Positions 7,267-14,996 of a stretch of DNA of 50,060 bases are shown one piece after another. Positions within the stretch are counted from its first letter, which is position 1, and each line of letters starts with the position of its first letter. The stretch is taken from NCBI GenBank assembly GCA_031289775.1, contig JAITOY010000001.1, positions 1-50,060 of the forward strand. The letters are read 5' to 3'. The stretch comes from Synergistaceae bacterium. Its GTDB lineage: Bacteria; Synergistota; Synergistia; Synergistales; Synergistaceae. Position numbers and translations under genes: made by a program. The notes under the pieces were generated by a model. It saw only the letters and a list, made by a program, of their open reading frames with translations, was not told the DNA's origin and searched no databases.

Positions 7267-9465
7267 TCAGTAGCACTTCGAGTAGTCGCAGGACACGCAA
7301 CGAACGCAGCCCTCCGCGTGTATCGTGGGCGCGCCGCAGGAGGGGCACATGTCGTCCCTCGCTATCTCGACCGTCTCCCCCATCGCGCGCTCGAGCCCCT
7401 GCGCTATGGCGTCCGGCAGGCTCAGGATTATGCCGTCGTTTTCGAAAACCGGCTGGCTCCCGCCTATACCCTTCAACTGCTCTATGACGTCCTTCATTGG
7501 GATTCCGCTTCGCAGGGAGAGCGAGACGAGCCGCCCAAGAGCCTCCGTGTGCGCCTGGGTGTCCTTTCCGGATTTCCCGAGAGTCGCAAAAAGCTCGAAC
7601 GGCTTCCCGCTCAGGAGGTTCAGGGTGAGATACAAGTTGCCAAAACTCGTCCGTATCTTGACAGTAGTGCCTTGCAAGTTTGACGGGCGCTTTCGCGGCT
7701 TCACGCCCTTTCCTGGAATAGCCGCCGTCTCCGCCTTTTCATCCTCGCCCGCGCCCATGTAAAGCACCTGCGTCTCCTTGCACCTGTCGCGGTATATCGT
7801 TATCCCCTTGCAGCCGCTCTCGAACGACATGAGGTAAGCGTTTCTGACGTCGTTTACCTCAGCGGAGTTCGGGAGGTTGATCGTCTTGCTGACGGCGTTG
7901 TCGGTGTACTTCTGGAACGCCGCCTGCATCTGGATGTGCTCGCTGTAAGGTATGTCATGCGCCGTAACGAAGATGTCCTTCACGCTCCTCGGAACGTCCG
8001 CGTCCGTCAGCGTGCCGCTCGACAGGACTTTTTCGAACACGCCGGCAGAGGGCTCGCCAAGGCGGTTCAGGGCATCCTCAAGATATGAGTTTATGTACAC
8101 GAGCGTGTCGTTGTCAAATGCCTTTCGCCTGTAAGCGAGCGCAAAAACCGGTTCTATGCCGCTCGAACACTCCGCTATGAGCGATATCGTCCCGGTCGGC
8201 GCGATAGTCGTAACGGTGGCGTTGCGCATTGGCCGGTTCTGCTTATGCCACACGCTCCCCTCCCAGTTGGGGAAAGTCCCCCGCGCGCGTGAGAGGGACT
8301 CGCTCTCTTCGTGCCCTGTCTTTTGTATGAAGCCCATAACCTTCCCGGCCAGTTCGGTCGACTCCCGGCTCCCGTAACGAAGACCTCTCGCGAAAAGCAG
8401 CTCCGCCCAGCCCATTATGCCAAGGCCTATTTTTCTGTTCCCTCGCGTAATATTCGCGATCGACTCGAGCGGATAGTTGTTGCACTCTATGACGTCGTCG
8501 AGGAAGCGCACGGCGAGGCGCACCGTCTCCTCCAGACGCGTCCAGTCCATCTCCCCCCGTTTGTCGGCCATCTGTATGAGGTTTATGGAGCCGAGGTTGC
8601 AGCTCTCGTACGGAAGAAGCGGCTGTTCGCCGCACGGGTTCGTGCAGTCGAGTTTGCCGCAGGCCGGCACGGTGTTTGCGGCCTCTATGCGATCGAGGAA
8701 AAGAACGCCCGGATCCCCTGTCTTCCACGCGCTTTCTATCAGCAGATCCCATAGCTCGGACGCCTTCACGACGCCGGTTTTTTCGCCTGTCCTCGGGTTT
8801 ATCAGATCCCAATCCGCTCCAAGCGTCACGGCCTCCATGAACGAGTCCGGGATGCCGACGGATATGTTGAAGTTCGTGAGCCTTCCCTTCTCCGTCTTGG
8901 CCTTGACGAAGTCGAGCACGTCGGGGTGCGAGACGCCGAGTATTCCCATGTTGGCGCCACGCCGTGTGCCGCCCTGTTTTACGACCTCCGTCGTGTGGTC
9001 GAACAGCTCCATAAACGAAATAGGCCCGGACGCGACGCCGGACGTGCTGCGCACCCTGTCGCCCGCCGGGCGCACGTTCGAGAAGTTGAAGCCAGTCCCT
9101 CCCCCGCTTTTGTGGACTAGGGCCGTGGCTGAAAGCGCGCCGAATATGTCCTCCATGCTGTCGCCAATAGGGAGGACAAAACAGGCTGAGAGCTGCCCGC
9201 GCGGCGTCCCTGCGTTCATGAGTGTCGGTGAGTTTGGCAAAAAGTCGAGCCTCGCCATCATGTTGAAGAATTTAACCGCCCACTCCGTCTGCCCGGACTT
9301 GCTCTCGCCAAATGACGATTCGGCCTCCGCCACGCCGGCGGCGACCCGCCAGAGCATCTCCTCCGGGCTCTCTATAATCGTCCCGGCGTCGTCCTTTCTC
9401 AGGTATCTTTTTTCGAGCACGCGAAGCGCGTTGTCCGAAAACAAAGTCTTTATCCTCTCGGCCAT
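7267..9465 (-). CDS. nrdJ: vitamin B12-dependent (class II) ribonucleoside-diphosphate reductase
   Basis: This 732-residue enzyme reduces ribonucleotides to deoxyribonucleotides using adenosylcobalamin as radical source, and works without oxygen. The core cysteines are visible: Cys95 in SACFVLP and Cys289 in ESCNLGSINL form the redox pair, and NPCGE (Asn276, Cys278, Glu280) is the radical site. A TSCPD-type domain (about 600-690) follows, then a cysteine-rich C-terminal tail (MCPSCGAPTI ... CVRCVSCDYSKC) of the type that re-reduces the active site and may bind zinc. No intein interrupts it. It starts with ATG and is spaced 4 bp from the upstream HAD gene, so it appears to be co-transcribed. 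No cobalamin riboswitch is apparent. Confidence 0.96.
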   Translation of the reverse strand: MAERIKTLFSDNALRVLEKRYLRKDDAGTIIESPEEMLWRVAAGVAEAESSFGESKSGQTEWAVKFFNMMARLDFLPNSPTLMNAGTPRGQLSACFVLPIGDSMEDIFGALSATALVHKSGGGTGFNFSNVRPAGDRVRSTSGVASGPISFMELFDHTTEVVKQGGTRRGANMGILGVSHPDVLDFVKAKTEKGRLTNFNISVGIPDSFMEAVTLGADWDLINPRTGEKTGVVKASELWDLLIESAWKTGDPGVLFLDRIEAANTVPACGKLDCTNPCGEQPLLPYESCNLGSINLIQMADKRGEMDWTRLEETVRLAVRFLDDVIECNNYPLESIANITRGNRKIGLGIMGWAELLFARGLRYGSRESTELAGKVMGFIQKTGHEESESLSRARGTFPNWEGSVWHKQNRPMRNATVTTIAPTGTISLIAECSSGIEPVFALAYRRKAFDNDTLVYINSYLEDALNRLGEPSAGVFEKVLSSGTLTDADVPRSVKDIFVTAHDIPYSEHIQMQAAFQKYTDNAVSKTINLPNSAEVNDVRNAYLMSFESGCKGITIYRDRCKETQVLYMGAGEDEKAETAAIPGKGVKPRKRPSNLQGTTVKIRTSFGNLYLTLNLLSGKPFELFATLGKSGKDTQAHTEALGRLVSLSLRSGIPMKDVIEQLKGIGGSQPVFENDGIILSLPDAIAQGLERAMGETVEIARDDMCPSCGAPTIHAEGCVRCVSCDYSKCY

Positions 9466-9469
9466 CCCT

Positions 9470-10168
9470 TTATATCTCCTGTCGATTTTTGATATTTTTC
9501 ACGTTTGCGAACGCCACGCGGCTTTTTAAAAATTCCGGCAGCTCCCTGAGGTCCGAGCAGACAAAAGCCGCTCCGGCGGCTTCAAGGCCTTTTTTGTCGA
9601 AGTTGCCGGTCGTGACTCCAGCGGCGTATACTCCGGCCGCGGATGCTGTCATGACGTCGATATCCGTGTCCCCGACGTACATGGCCTCGTCAGGCGGCGA
9701 GCTCAGGCGTTCCAGGGCGAGGAGCAGCGGCTCCGGATGCGGCTTCGGGTTAGTCACGTCCTCTAGCCCTATGACTACGTCCGTGAGATCGGCTATGCCG
9801 CTGAGCCGCACGGCGCGCCGCGCGTATTTCCTGTTGGAGACGACGCCGATCTTTATGCCGAGCTCTCTGAGAGACGAGAGCGCCGGCCTCGTGCCTTCGA
9901 ATTCTTTTATCAGCCCAAGCTCGGCGTCGACGAAGCTCGTCCGGTAATAATCGAGCCAGTCCGGCTCGCACCTGCCCCAGAGCAGCCGCCACTCGTCCTC
10001 GAGCGTCTTCCCGATGACGGCGAGCATCTCCTCCCTCGTAACCCTCCGGCAGCCCTTGGCGTCGGCCATCATGTTCATGCACTCCGTCACGGCGAGACTG
10101 CTGTCGACCAGCGTCATGTCGAAGTCGAAAATAACCGCTCTTACAGATGAAATGGGATGAGCGGCCAC
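9470..10168 (-). CDS. HAD-superfamily phosphatase, phosphoglycolate-phosphatase-like
   Basis: A 232-residue haloacid-dehalogenase-fold phosphatase of the Gph/PpaX/beta-phosphoglucomutase group. Motif I is FDFDMTLVDSS with the nucleophile Asp15 and acid/base Asp17. An alpha-helical cap follows (about 20-95). Motif II is GVVSNRK, motif III is the lysine in NPKPHPEPLL, and motif IV is MYVGDTDIDVMTA. The substrate cannot be told from sequence; phosphoglycolate or pyrophosphate are the usual activities. The GTG start abuts the queD stop codon directly (TAG-GTG), with GAGG about 10 bases upstream, so translation is probably coupled to queD. Confidence 0.85.
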   Translation of the reverse strand: MAAHPISSVRAVIFDFDMTLVDSSLAVTECMNMMADAKGCRRVTREEMLAVIGKTLEDEWRLLWGRCEPDWLDYYRTSFVDAELGLIKEFEGTRPALSSLRELGIKIGVVSNRKYARRAVRLSGIADLTDVVIGLEDVTNPKPHPEPLLLALERLSSPPDEAMYVGDTDIDVMTASAAGVYAAGVTTGNFDKKGLEAAGAAFVCSDLRELPEFLKSRVAFANVKNIKNRQEI

Positions 10169-10531
10169 CTATAAGTCCTCTCGCCCGAGGGTCACGGAGG
10201 AGTTGGGCGACTCCCACACCTGAACTTCGTGAAGTTCGTAATTCGGCCCCCTGAGAAGCGGGTCGAGCCTCTCGAACACAAACCTCGCGACGTTTTCGGA
10301 CGACGGCTGCTCCAGAATGTCGTTCAGATACGAGTGGTCGAACTTCGATATTATCTCGTCCTCGACCGTTTTTTTCACCTCTGTGAAGTCCGCGATCATC
10401 CCCTCGGCGTCCGGGGTTCCTTTTAGCGTGACTGACATCCTGTACGTATGGCCATGCAGCCGCTCGCATTTTCCATGGTACCTGACGAGGTTGTGCGCGG
10501 CGTCAAACGCGAATTCTTTTTTAAGAAGCAT
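10169..10531 (-). CDS. queD: 6-carboxy-5,6,7,8-tetrahydropterin synthase QueD
   Basis: A 120-residue enzyme of queuosine/7-deazaguanine synthesis that converts dihydroneopterin triphosphate to carboxytetrahydropterin. The zinc ligands His13 (FDAAHNL), His26 and His28 (LHGHTYR) are present, as is the catalytic Cys22 in the KCERLHGH context, followed by FDHSYLND and PSSENVA. I chose ATG at 10531 because GGGAGA lies 5-6 bases upstream and the conserved domain starts there. The frame is open for 37 codons further, but that part looks non-coding. Another queuosine gene, queA, is found far away at 42031; queC, queE, queF and tgt are not in the window. Confidence 0.93.
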   Translation of the reverse strand: MLLKKEFAFDAAHNLVRYHGKCERLHGHTYRMSVTLKGTPDAEGMIADFTEVKKTVEDEIISKFDHSYLNDILEQPSSENVARFVFERLDPLLRGPNYELHEVQVWESPNSSVTLGREDL

Positions 10532-10653
10532 AAAATTCTCCCTTCGATCCATATATATAAGGAATTCCATTATAAACCATCGCGGCGGCCCAGGGAAACG
10601 CCGATTAAATCCCTCAAAGCGAATTTCTCCGCAAACGGGCAAATTGACCTTAC

Positions 10654-11589
10654 CTAAAAAATATTTTTCTGGCCGCCCGAAATAGGCGGAGAAATATCGA
10701 GCATCTCGGACATAAGCCTCGCAGACTTCACAGCTTTGTCGCCAACGCAGTTATTGTACATCAGGAAAATTCGTTTTGCCTTGCCCCTCTCCTGTATTTT
10801 TCTCACCCATTCATCGAGTTCATCCCTGCGATATTCATAGTCGAAGCGTTCATGGACGGACGCGCCTGGTTTGCGCCACGAGGCCTCGTTCCTGCCGTGG
10901 AACCGCGCTATCGTCCCCCACTCCGCCGTGAGCGGCCACTCGCGCCCGGCCGTCCATGCGACGTTTGGCTCATCCACCGCAACGTAGGCCAAATTTTCTT
11001 CCGTCAAAACGGAGAGGAACTTTTCTTCGTTGCCAGGCGCGAACCACACGCCGTTCCTTATCTCAATTGCTATAGGCAGAGGCCCGCAGACCTCGCGCAG
11101 GCGCCTGAGATAAAGAAGGTTCTCTCTGCTGAAACGCCAGTATGGGGGAAACTGGAAGAGTATATAAGCGAGGCGCCCTGCTTCGTGGATGATCCGCACT
11201 GAGTCCATGAAGTCATCGAACAGCCGCCGGCGCTGAACTGGCGAGAGATCGTCCCTTTTCACAAATGAGTTTTCCCCGCCGCCGCCCGACAGTTCGTCCC
11301 TGAGCCAGCGAGGAAGGGAGGGGAATTTCGCCCTGTGGAACGTAAAAAGCGAAAAGGATTTTATGCCGAACAGAAAATTTTTCGGTGTCCCGGCGACCCA
11401 CCGGAAGGCGATCCCCGGATCCGGCACGGCGTAGAAAGAGGAGTCGACCTCGACCGTGTCGAACTGGGTCGCGTAGAACGCGAGGCGCGAGGCCGGCGTC
11501 GAGAGGCCGCGCGGATAAAACTCGCTCTTTAAAAGCGTGCTGTCCGTCCACGAACAAATGCCAACGCGGATACGTCCCTCTTGAGCCAA
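10654..11589 (-). CDS. DUF72 family protein (YecE-like)
   Basis: A 311-residue TIM-barrel-like protein of the DUF72 family, whose biochemical function is not established. Family signatures are RVGICSWTDSTLLKSEFYP at the N-terminus, FDTVEVDSSFY, FLFGIKSFSLFTFHR, ILFQFPP, the EIRNGVW strand and the MYNNCVGDKA segment near the end. The start is TTG with GGGGG about 9 bases upstream; no better start exists. It is the first gene after a TGG-TATAAT promoter and probably heads the run that continues into queD. A 122-bp gap separates it from queD, with no obvious terminator. Confidence 0.85.
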   Translation of the reverse strand: MAQEGRIRVGICSWTDSTLLKSEFYPRGLSTPASRLAFYATQFDTVEVDSSFYAVPDPGIAFRWVAGTPKNFLFGIKSFSLFTFHRAKFPSLPRWLRDELSGGGGENSFVKRDDLSPVQRRRLFDDFMDSVRIIHEAGRLAYILFQFPPYWRFSRENLLYLRRLREVCGPLPIAIEIRNGVWFAPGNEEKFLSVLTEENLAYVAVDEPNVAWTAGREWPLTAEWGTIARFHGRNEASWRKPGASVHERFDYEYRRDELDEWVRKIQERGKAKRIFLMYNNCVGDKAVKSARLMSEMLDISPPISGGQKNIF

Positions 11590-11658
11590 GCACAGCGCCC
11601 CCTTCTGCCATTAGAATGATATCTTCCGGGTTTTGCTTCCGCCTCAGCTATGCCGCTT

Positions 11659-11667
11659 ATTATACCA
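11659..11667 (-). promoter_or_regulatory. extended -10 promoter for the DUF72/queD/nrdJ run
   Basis: Read on the minus strand this is TGGTATAAT, a consensus -10 with the extended TG. It lies about 70 bases before the DUF72 start codon. No good -35 is visible, which extended -10 promoters tolerate. Confidence 0.6.
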
Positions 11668-11712
11668 TCCTGAATGCTGTGCATTGCGCGGCGCGAGGTC
11701 GTGTCGCGCGTA

Positions 11713-11741
11713 TTGACAATGTAAGCGAATTGCTCTACTTT
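11713..11741 (+). promoter_or_regulatory. sigma-70-type promoter upstream of the antitoxin remnant
   Basis: A perfect TTGACA (11713-11718) stands 17 bp from TACTTT (11736-11741). It lies just ahead of a strong ribosome-binding site and a truncated antitoxin-like reading frame. It may now drive the downstream aldolase gene. The 328-bp stretch 11590-11917 otherwise holds only the DUF72 promoter, this promoter, the remnant and a palindrome. Confidence 0.5.
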
Positions 11742-11764
11742 ATTGCCGGAAGGGGGATGAATTT

Positions 11765-11812
11765 ATGACTACAACAAGCACAACAATCCGAATTGATGAA
11801 AACCTCAGATAA
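11765..11812 (+). pseudogene. truncated RelB/DinJ-like antitoxin start
   Basis: Fifteen codons starting with ATG read MTTTSTTIRIDENLR and then stop. This matches the N-terminal strand and helix start of ribbon-helix-helix RelB/DinJ-type antitoxins, where an IRIDENLK-like sequence is typical. GGGGGAT lies about 7 bases upstream and a promoter lies further up, so the expression signals of a toxin-antitoxin operon survive while the rest of the antitoxin and the toxin are gone. The short length makes the family call tentative. Confidence 0.45.
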
Positions 11813-11820
11813 AAAAACTC

Positions 11821-11834
11821 TTAATCGCGATTAA
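11821..11834. promoter_or_regulatory. 14-bp perfect palindrome, possible operator
   Basis: TTAATCGCGATTAA is a perfect 14-bp palindrome about 85 bases before the aldolase start, and a TATATT (11848-11853) lies shortly downstream. It is placed where a repressor could act on the aldolase gene or on the old antitoxin operon. There is no direct evidence for a binding protein. Confidence 0.3.
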
Positions 11835-11917
11835 CTGGCGAAATAGCTATATTCCCTTCGTCTCCATTTCGGTTATGGGTCGCACGACTCGCGCAAATCG
11901 CAAGAGGGGTGGAAACA

Positions 11918-12880
11918 TTGAATTTACAGGGCATATACGCGCCGGTTCCGACGTCGTTCGGCGAGGACGGCGCCGTGTTGGAGGGGCTTTTCAGGGCAAA
12001 TCTGCAAAAATGGGCGAAGTCGTCGCTCGACGGCATAGTGGTATGCGGATCAAACGGCGAGCTGCCGTTCACCACGATCGACGAGCGGGCGACCCTGACT
12101 TCGATCGCGAGGGACGTCCTCGATCGCGTTGACCGCGACGGGCAGCGCGGGAGGAAACCGCGCAAAAATGTGCTGACAGGCGCGTTCATGCAGACGACGC
12201 AGGATACAATGACCTGTTGCGCCGCCGCCGCGGACGCCGGGGCGGACGCCGTGCTGCTGCTGCCCCCGCATTACTTCAAGGGCCAGGGTGCGCCGGGCAT
12301 CGTGAGGTTCTTCGATGACGCGGCCGACGCGTCGCCTATACCGATCGTGCTCTATAACATGCCGGCAAACACCTGCGTCGACATGGACGTCGAGACGGTT
12401 ATGGCGCTCGCGGCCCACCCTAACATAATTGGCATAAAGGACACGTCCGGCAATATAACGAAGCTCGCGAACATCGCCGCGCGCGCGAACAGCGCGGATA
12501 TCACGAACGGCTTCTCTGTTTTCTGCGGGTCGGCGAGTTATTTTCTCCCAGCCCTCTCCATCGGCGCTGTCGGCGGAACCCTCGCGGTCGCGAATTTATA
12601 CCCGGAGTCCTGCCGTGAGCTGATGAACCTCTATAGGGACGGGAGGGTTCTCGACGCCCTTCTCCTCCAGCGTCTGCTTTTGATAGCGAACGACGCGCTA
12701 ATTTCGAGGTTCGGCGTACCGGGGCTGAAATCCGCGATGGACCGGGCCGGCTTGTACGGCGGCCCATGCAGACCTCCGCTTTTGCCACTGGACGACGAGT
12801 CGAGACAAAAACTCTTCGCTATTCTGGACAGGCTTAGGGACGCCAGCCTCGACTCCCGCGAAAAGTGGCGCTTGCCATAG
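11918..12880 (+). CDS. DapA-family aldolase, resembling 4-hydroxy-2-oxoglutarate aldolase
   Basis: A 320-residue class I aldolase of the DHDPS/NAL family. The Schiff-base lysine is in NIIGIKDTSG (near 170), the catalytic tyrosine in PIPIVLYNMPANT (near 143), and the GSNGELPF loop binds the substrate carboxylate. The GSNGEFPF-like loop, the ALGAVGG-type strand and the RFGVPGLK...YGGPCRPPL C-terminus match my memory of mitochondrial HOGA1 better than housekeeping DapA. I therefore favour cleavage of 4-hydroxy-2-oxoglutarate to pyruvate and glyoxylate, or oxaloacetate decarboxylation. TTG at 11918 is chosen because GAGGGG lies 8 bases before it; an in-frame GTG at 11909 overlaps that site. It is convergent with the degT gene. 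Confidence 0.8.
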   Translation: MNLQGIYAPVPTSFGEDGAVLEGLFRANLQKWAKSSLDGIVVCGSNGELPFTTIDERATLTSIARDVLDRVDRDGQRGRKPRKNVLTGAFMQTTQDTMTCCAAAADAGADAVLLLPPHYFKGQGAPGIVRFFDDAADASPIPIVLYNMPANTCVDMDVETVMALAAHPNIIGIKDTSGNITKLANIAARANSADITNGFSVFCGSASYFLPALSIGAVGGTLAVANLYPESCRELMNLYRDGRVLDALLLQRLLLIANDALISRFGVPGLKSAMDRAGLYGGPCRPPLLPLDDESRQKLFAILDRLRDASLDSREKWRLP

Positions 12881-13057
12881 ATTGTCAAGTGCCTGAAGGG
12901 TGAAGATTGACCTGAAGATTAACCGGCGCTTCCGCAGAAAAGGGCCGATTTATTCTCAAGGGCCTGAAGGGTGAAGATTAACCGGCGCTACCGCAGAAAA
13001 GGGCCGATTTATTGTCAAGTGCCTGAAGGGTGAAGATTAACTGGCGCTTCCGCAGAA
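12881..13057. repeat. imperfect tandem repeat carrying copies of the degT 3' end
   Basis: Three copies of a unit beginning ATTGTCAAGTGCCTGAAGGG start at 12881, 12952 and 13011. Copies 2 and 3 are 59 bp apart; copy 1 carries a 12-bp insertion (spacing 71). Each contains, on the minus strand, the degT terminal codons for FCGSA followed by TAA. The third copy is the actual end of the degT gene and is cut off inside it. This points to repeated slippage or unequal exchange at the gene's 3' end. Confidence 0.9.
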
Positions 13058-14173
13058 CTCCGCGATGGCTGCGACCACGCACTCCTGCTCCTCCGGCTGT
13101 AATTCCGGAAACATCGGCAGAGCCAGAACGTCGCCGCATAAGGACTCCGATACCGGCATGTCGCCTTTTTTGTACCCTGCGGACTCGAAACATGGCTGCA
13201 TGTGCAATGGGAGCGGATAATAAACGCGGGTAGTTATCTCCCTGCCGGCCAGGAACTTCTGGAGGTCGTCTCTGCGCCGCGCCCTTACGACGTACTGGTG
13301 GTATGTGTGGCGGTTCCCCGGCGTCTCCGCGGGCGGCGTTATAAACTCCAGAACGCCATATTCGGCAAAAAGGAGCCCATAGCGCCTCGCGGCTTCTCTC
13401 CGCTCCTCCGTCCATGTCTCGATGTGGCGCAGCCGCACTCGCAGGATCGCCGCCTGCATGGCGTCCAACCTGCTGTTGAGCCCGACCTCGTCATGTTTAT
13501 AAGTGGTCGAGGCCCCGTGAACCCGGAGCCTCGACAGCTCCTCCGCTTCGCGATCGCCGAAGCAGGTCGTCATGCCCGCGTCACCGTAAGCGGCGAGGTT
13601 TTTCGTCGGGAAAAACGAAAAACACCCGTACCCCCCACAGCCGCCGGCCCGCACAATGCGCCCCTTGACCGTCCTGTGCGCCCCAAACGCCTGGGCGCAA
13701 TCCTCGACAAGGGCTATTCCGTTTTCGTCTATCGTCTCTTTAATCTGCTCCACGCGGCAAAGCTGGCCGAAAAGATGCACGGGGATCAACGCCTTTGTTG
13801 CCGGGGTGATGACCTCGCGGACGCGCTCCATCGATATGTTGTACGAATCCGGCTCTACATCGGCGAACACCGGCTTTGCCCCGAGACGTGTTATACAGCT
13901 CGCGGTGGCGAAAAAGCTGAACGGCGTCGTTATGACCTCGTCGCCTGGCCCGACGCCGGCCGTCATCAGCGCGAGCAGCAGCGAGTCCGAGCCGGAAGCC
14001 ACTCCTACGGCGTGAGGAACGTCCAGATAAGCCGCCGCTTCTTTTTCAAACGCCGCTACCTCGGGCCCGAGTATAAAATGCTGCGACTCGAGAACCCTGT
14101 CGAGCGCCTCTTTTATCTCGCCCTCCACCCTTGCGTAGTTGCGCTTGAGATCGAACGACGGAATCGCCATCAT
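13037..14173 (-). CDS. DegT/DnrJ/EryC1/StrS family sugar aminotransferase
   Basis: A 378-residue PLP enzyme of the family that transaminates nucleotide-linked keto-sugars for surface polysaccharides. The PLP lysine is in SFFPTKNLAAYGDAGM, and other family signs are VASGSDSLLLAL, TPFSFFATAS, PVHLFGQ, EDCAQAFGA and the NSRLDAMQAAIL segment near the dimer interface. It starts at ATG 14173, with GAGGGG about 5-6 bases upstream; a second ATG follows directly. The sugar substrate is not readable. No glycosyltransferase or nucleotide-sugar gene lies nearby, which is unusual for this family. The final codons are repeated in the tandem repeat just downstream. The leader contains a 6-bp GC hairpin (14228-14245). 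Confidence 0.88.
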   Translation of the reverse strand: MMAIPSFDLKRNYARVEGEIKEALDRVLESQHFILGPEVAAFEKEAAAYLDVPHAVGVASGSDSLLLALMTAGVGPGDEVITTPFSFFATASCITRLGAKPVFADVEPDSYNISMERVREVITPATKALIPVHLFGQLCRVEQIKETIDENGIALVEDCAQAFGAHRTVKGRIVRAGGCGGYGCFSFFPTKNLAAYGDAGMTTCFGDREAEELSRLRVHGASTTYKHDEVGLNSRLDAMQAAILRVRLRHIETWTEERREAARRYGLLFAEYGVLEFITPPAETPGNRHTYHQYVVRARRRDDLQKFLAGREITTRVYYPLPLHMQPCFESAGYKKGDMPVSESLCGDVLALPMFPELQPEEQECVVAAIAEFCGSAS

Positions 14174-14288
14174 GAAAACCCCTCTCGAATTTCTCGATAC
14201 TTGCAATATAAAACCTCAACAAGTCGGGCGGGCGGAATGGCCCGCACGCTTCTTATCAAACCGCGTTCAATAAAAGTTTAACACGTTT

Positions 14289-14339
14289 GCGGAAGAGAGA
14301 CTACGGAGGAGGCGCGAATACCACCGAAAATATCAGCGC
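14289..14339 (+). repeat. 51-nt fragment of a dispersed element also present near 49.34 kb
   Basis: The last 29 bases (14311-14339) are identical to the reverse complement of 49336-49364, and the preceding 22 bases match at 16 positions. In the plus frame it reads AEERLRRRREYHRKYQR, close to part of the small charged ORF at 49270-49422. The citX stop codon lies inside this fragment, so it appears inserted or left over at the citX 3' end. Confidence 0.8.
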
Positions 14340-14899
14340 AGCCGAGCGGACGATATGAGCCGCCCGGCCATCTCCCTCAGATCGTCCATCCGGTGCCTTC
14401 CCATTCGCGCGCATATCTTTGCGTCTTCGGAACACAGGAGGCACCTTCTGGGCTCGAGGCCGACGGATGAGCGGGATAACGGCCCGCGTCCGGTTACGAC
14501 GTCGATGTCGAGCGCCCTCCCCCACGTCTCTCGCCGCTCGATCTCAGCGGAGATTTTTTTCACGTTTTTCACGTCCGGCTCGACTCCGCCGCCGCGTAAA
14601 TCGCGGAACGCCATGAGCGCGGCGAGGCCGGCGGCGTCGCGCAAAAAAACGTTCGCGAAAGGGCGAACGGGAAGCGCCGAGCGAATGGCGGCTTCGCCTG
14701 CCGCGATCGCGGCCTCGTCGCCGTCGAGCCTCTTCGGCCAGCCCGGGATGTTGAGGGATATCTGAAGGACAAAACCAGTCCACCGCACATTGCCGATAAA
14801 GAAGCGCTGAAGGTATGCCCGTGCCTCTCTGGCCGCCAGCAGCCGAGGAAGAATATCCACGCCGCTCGGAGCGGTTATTTTTTTATCCAAAACCGGCAT
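14333..14899 (-). CDS. citX: apo-citrate lyase phosphoribosyl-dephospho-CoA transferase CitX
   Basis: A 188-residue protein that attaches the citrate-lyase prosthetic group to the acyl carrier subunit CitD. The C-terminal half has the CitX signatures GRALDIDVV, SLEPRRCLLC-like VGLEPRRCLLC and KICARMGRH. The N-terminal half has an LLAAREARA segment, where CitX proteins have an RDER-type sequence. Length fits the usual 175-185. It follows citC by 97 bp on the same strand, consistent with citrate fermentation, but citDEF and citG are not in the window. A 35-codon open frame (14875-14982, minus) in the gap has a GGGGA site but no recognisable family. Its stop lies in a dispersed repeat fragment. 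Confidence 0.88.
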   Translation of the reverse strand: MPVLDKKITAPSGVDILPRLLAAREARAYLQRFFIGNVRWTGFVLQISLNIPGWPKRLDGDEAAIAAGEAAIRSALPVRPFANVFLRDAAGLAALMAFRDLRGGGVEPDVKNVKKISAEIERRETWGRALDIDVVTGRGPLSRSSVGLEPRRCLLCSEDAKICARMGRHRMDDLREMAGRLISSARLR

Positions 14900-14996
14900 T
14901 TTTTTTCATTATTCCAAGGGGAACCCGTGAAGAGGCTGAAGGTTGTTCCGCGGAACGCGTATGTCTTTTTGTCTATCGCCATAATCTTCCCCGCCG

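Noticed and set aside
11821..11834. Terminator reading on the minus strand (palindrome followed by a T-run)
   Set aside because: The stem is AT-rich, nearly loopless, and no minus-strand gene ends before it, so I treat it only as a possible operator.
12881..13057. Possible CRISPR-like repeat array
   Set aside because: The copies follow one another without unique spacers, contain gene-derived sequence, and no cas genes are present.
13202..14281. A 359-codon plus-strand frame opposite the degT gene
   Set aside because: It covers the conserved PLP-enzyme gene on the other strand; composition and lack of domains mark it as a shadow.
14862..14884. Hairpin followed by a T-rich run on the plus strand (CCGCTCGGAGCGG then TTATTTTTTT)
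   Set aside because: It lies inside the start of citX on the opposite strand, and no plus-strand gene ends nearby, so a terminator role is unlikely.
14875..14982. 35-codon minus-strand frame between citC and citX with a GGGGA site
   Set aside because: It overlaps citX, shows no family resemblance and has no independent support; it could be a leader peptide but I cannot defend it as a gene.
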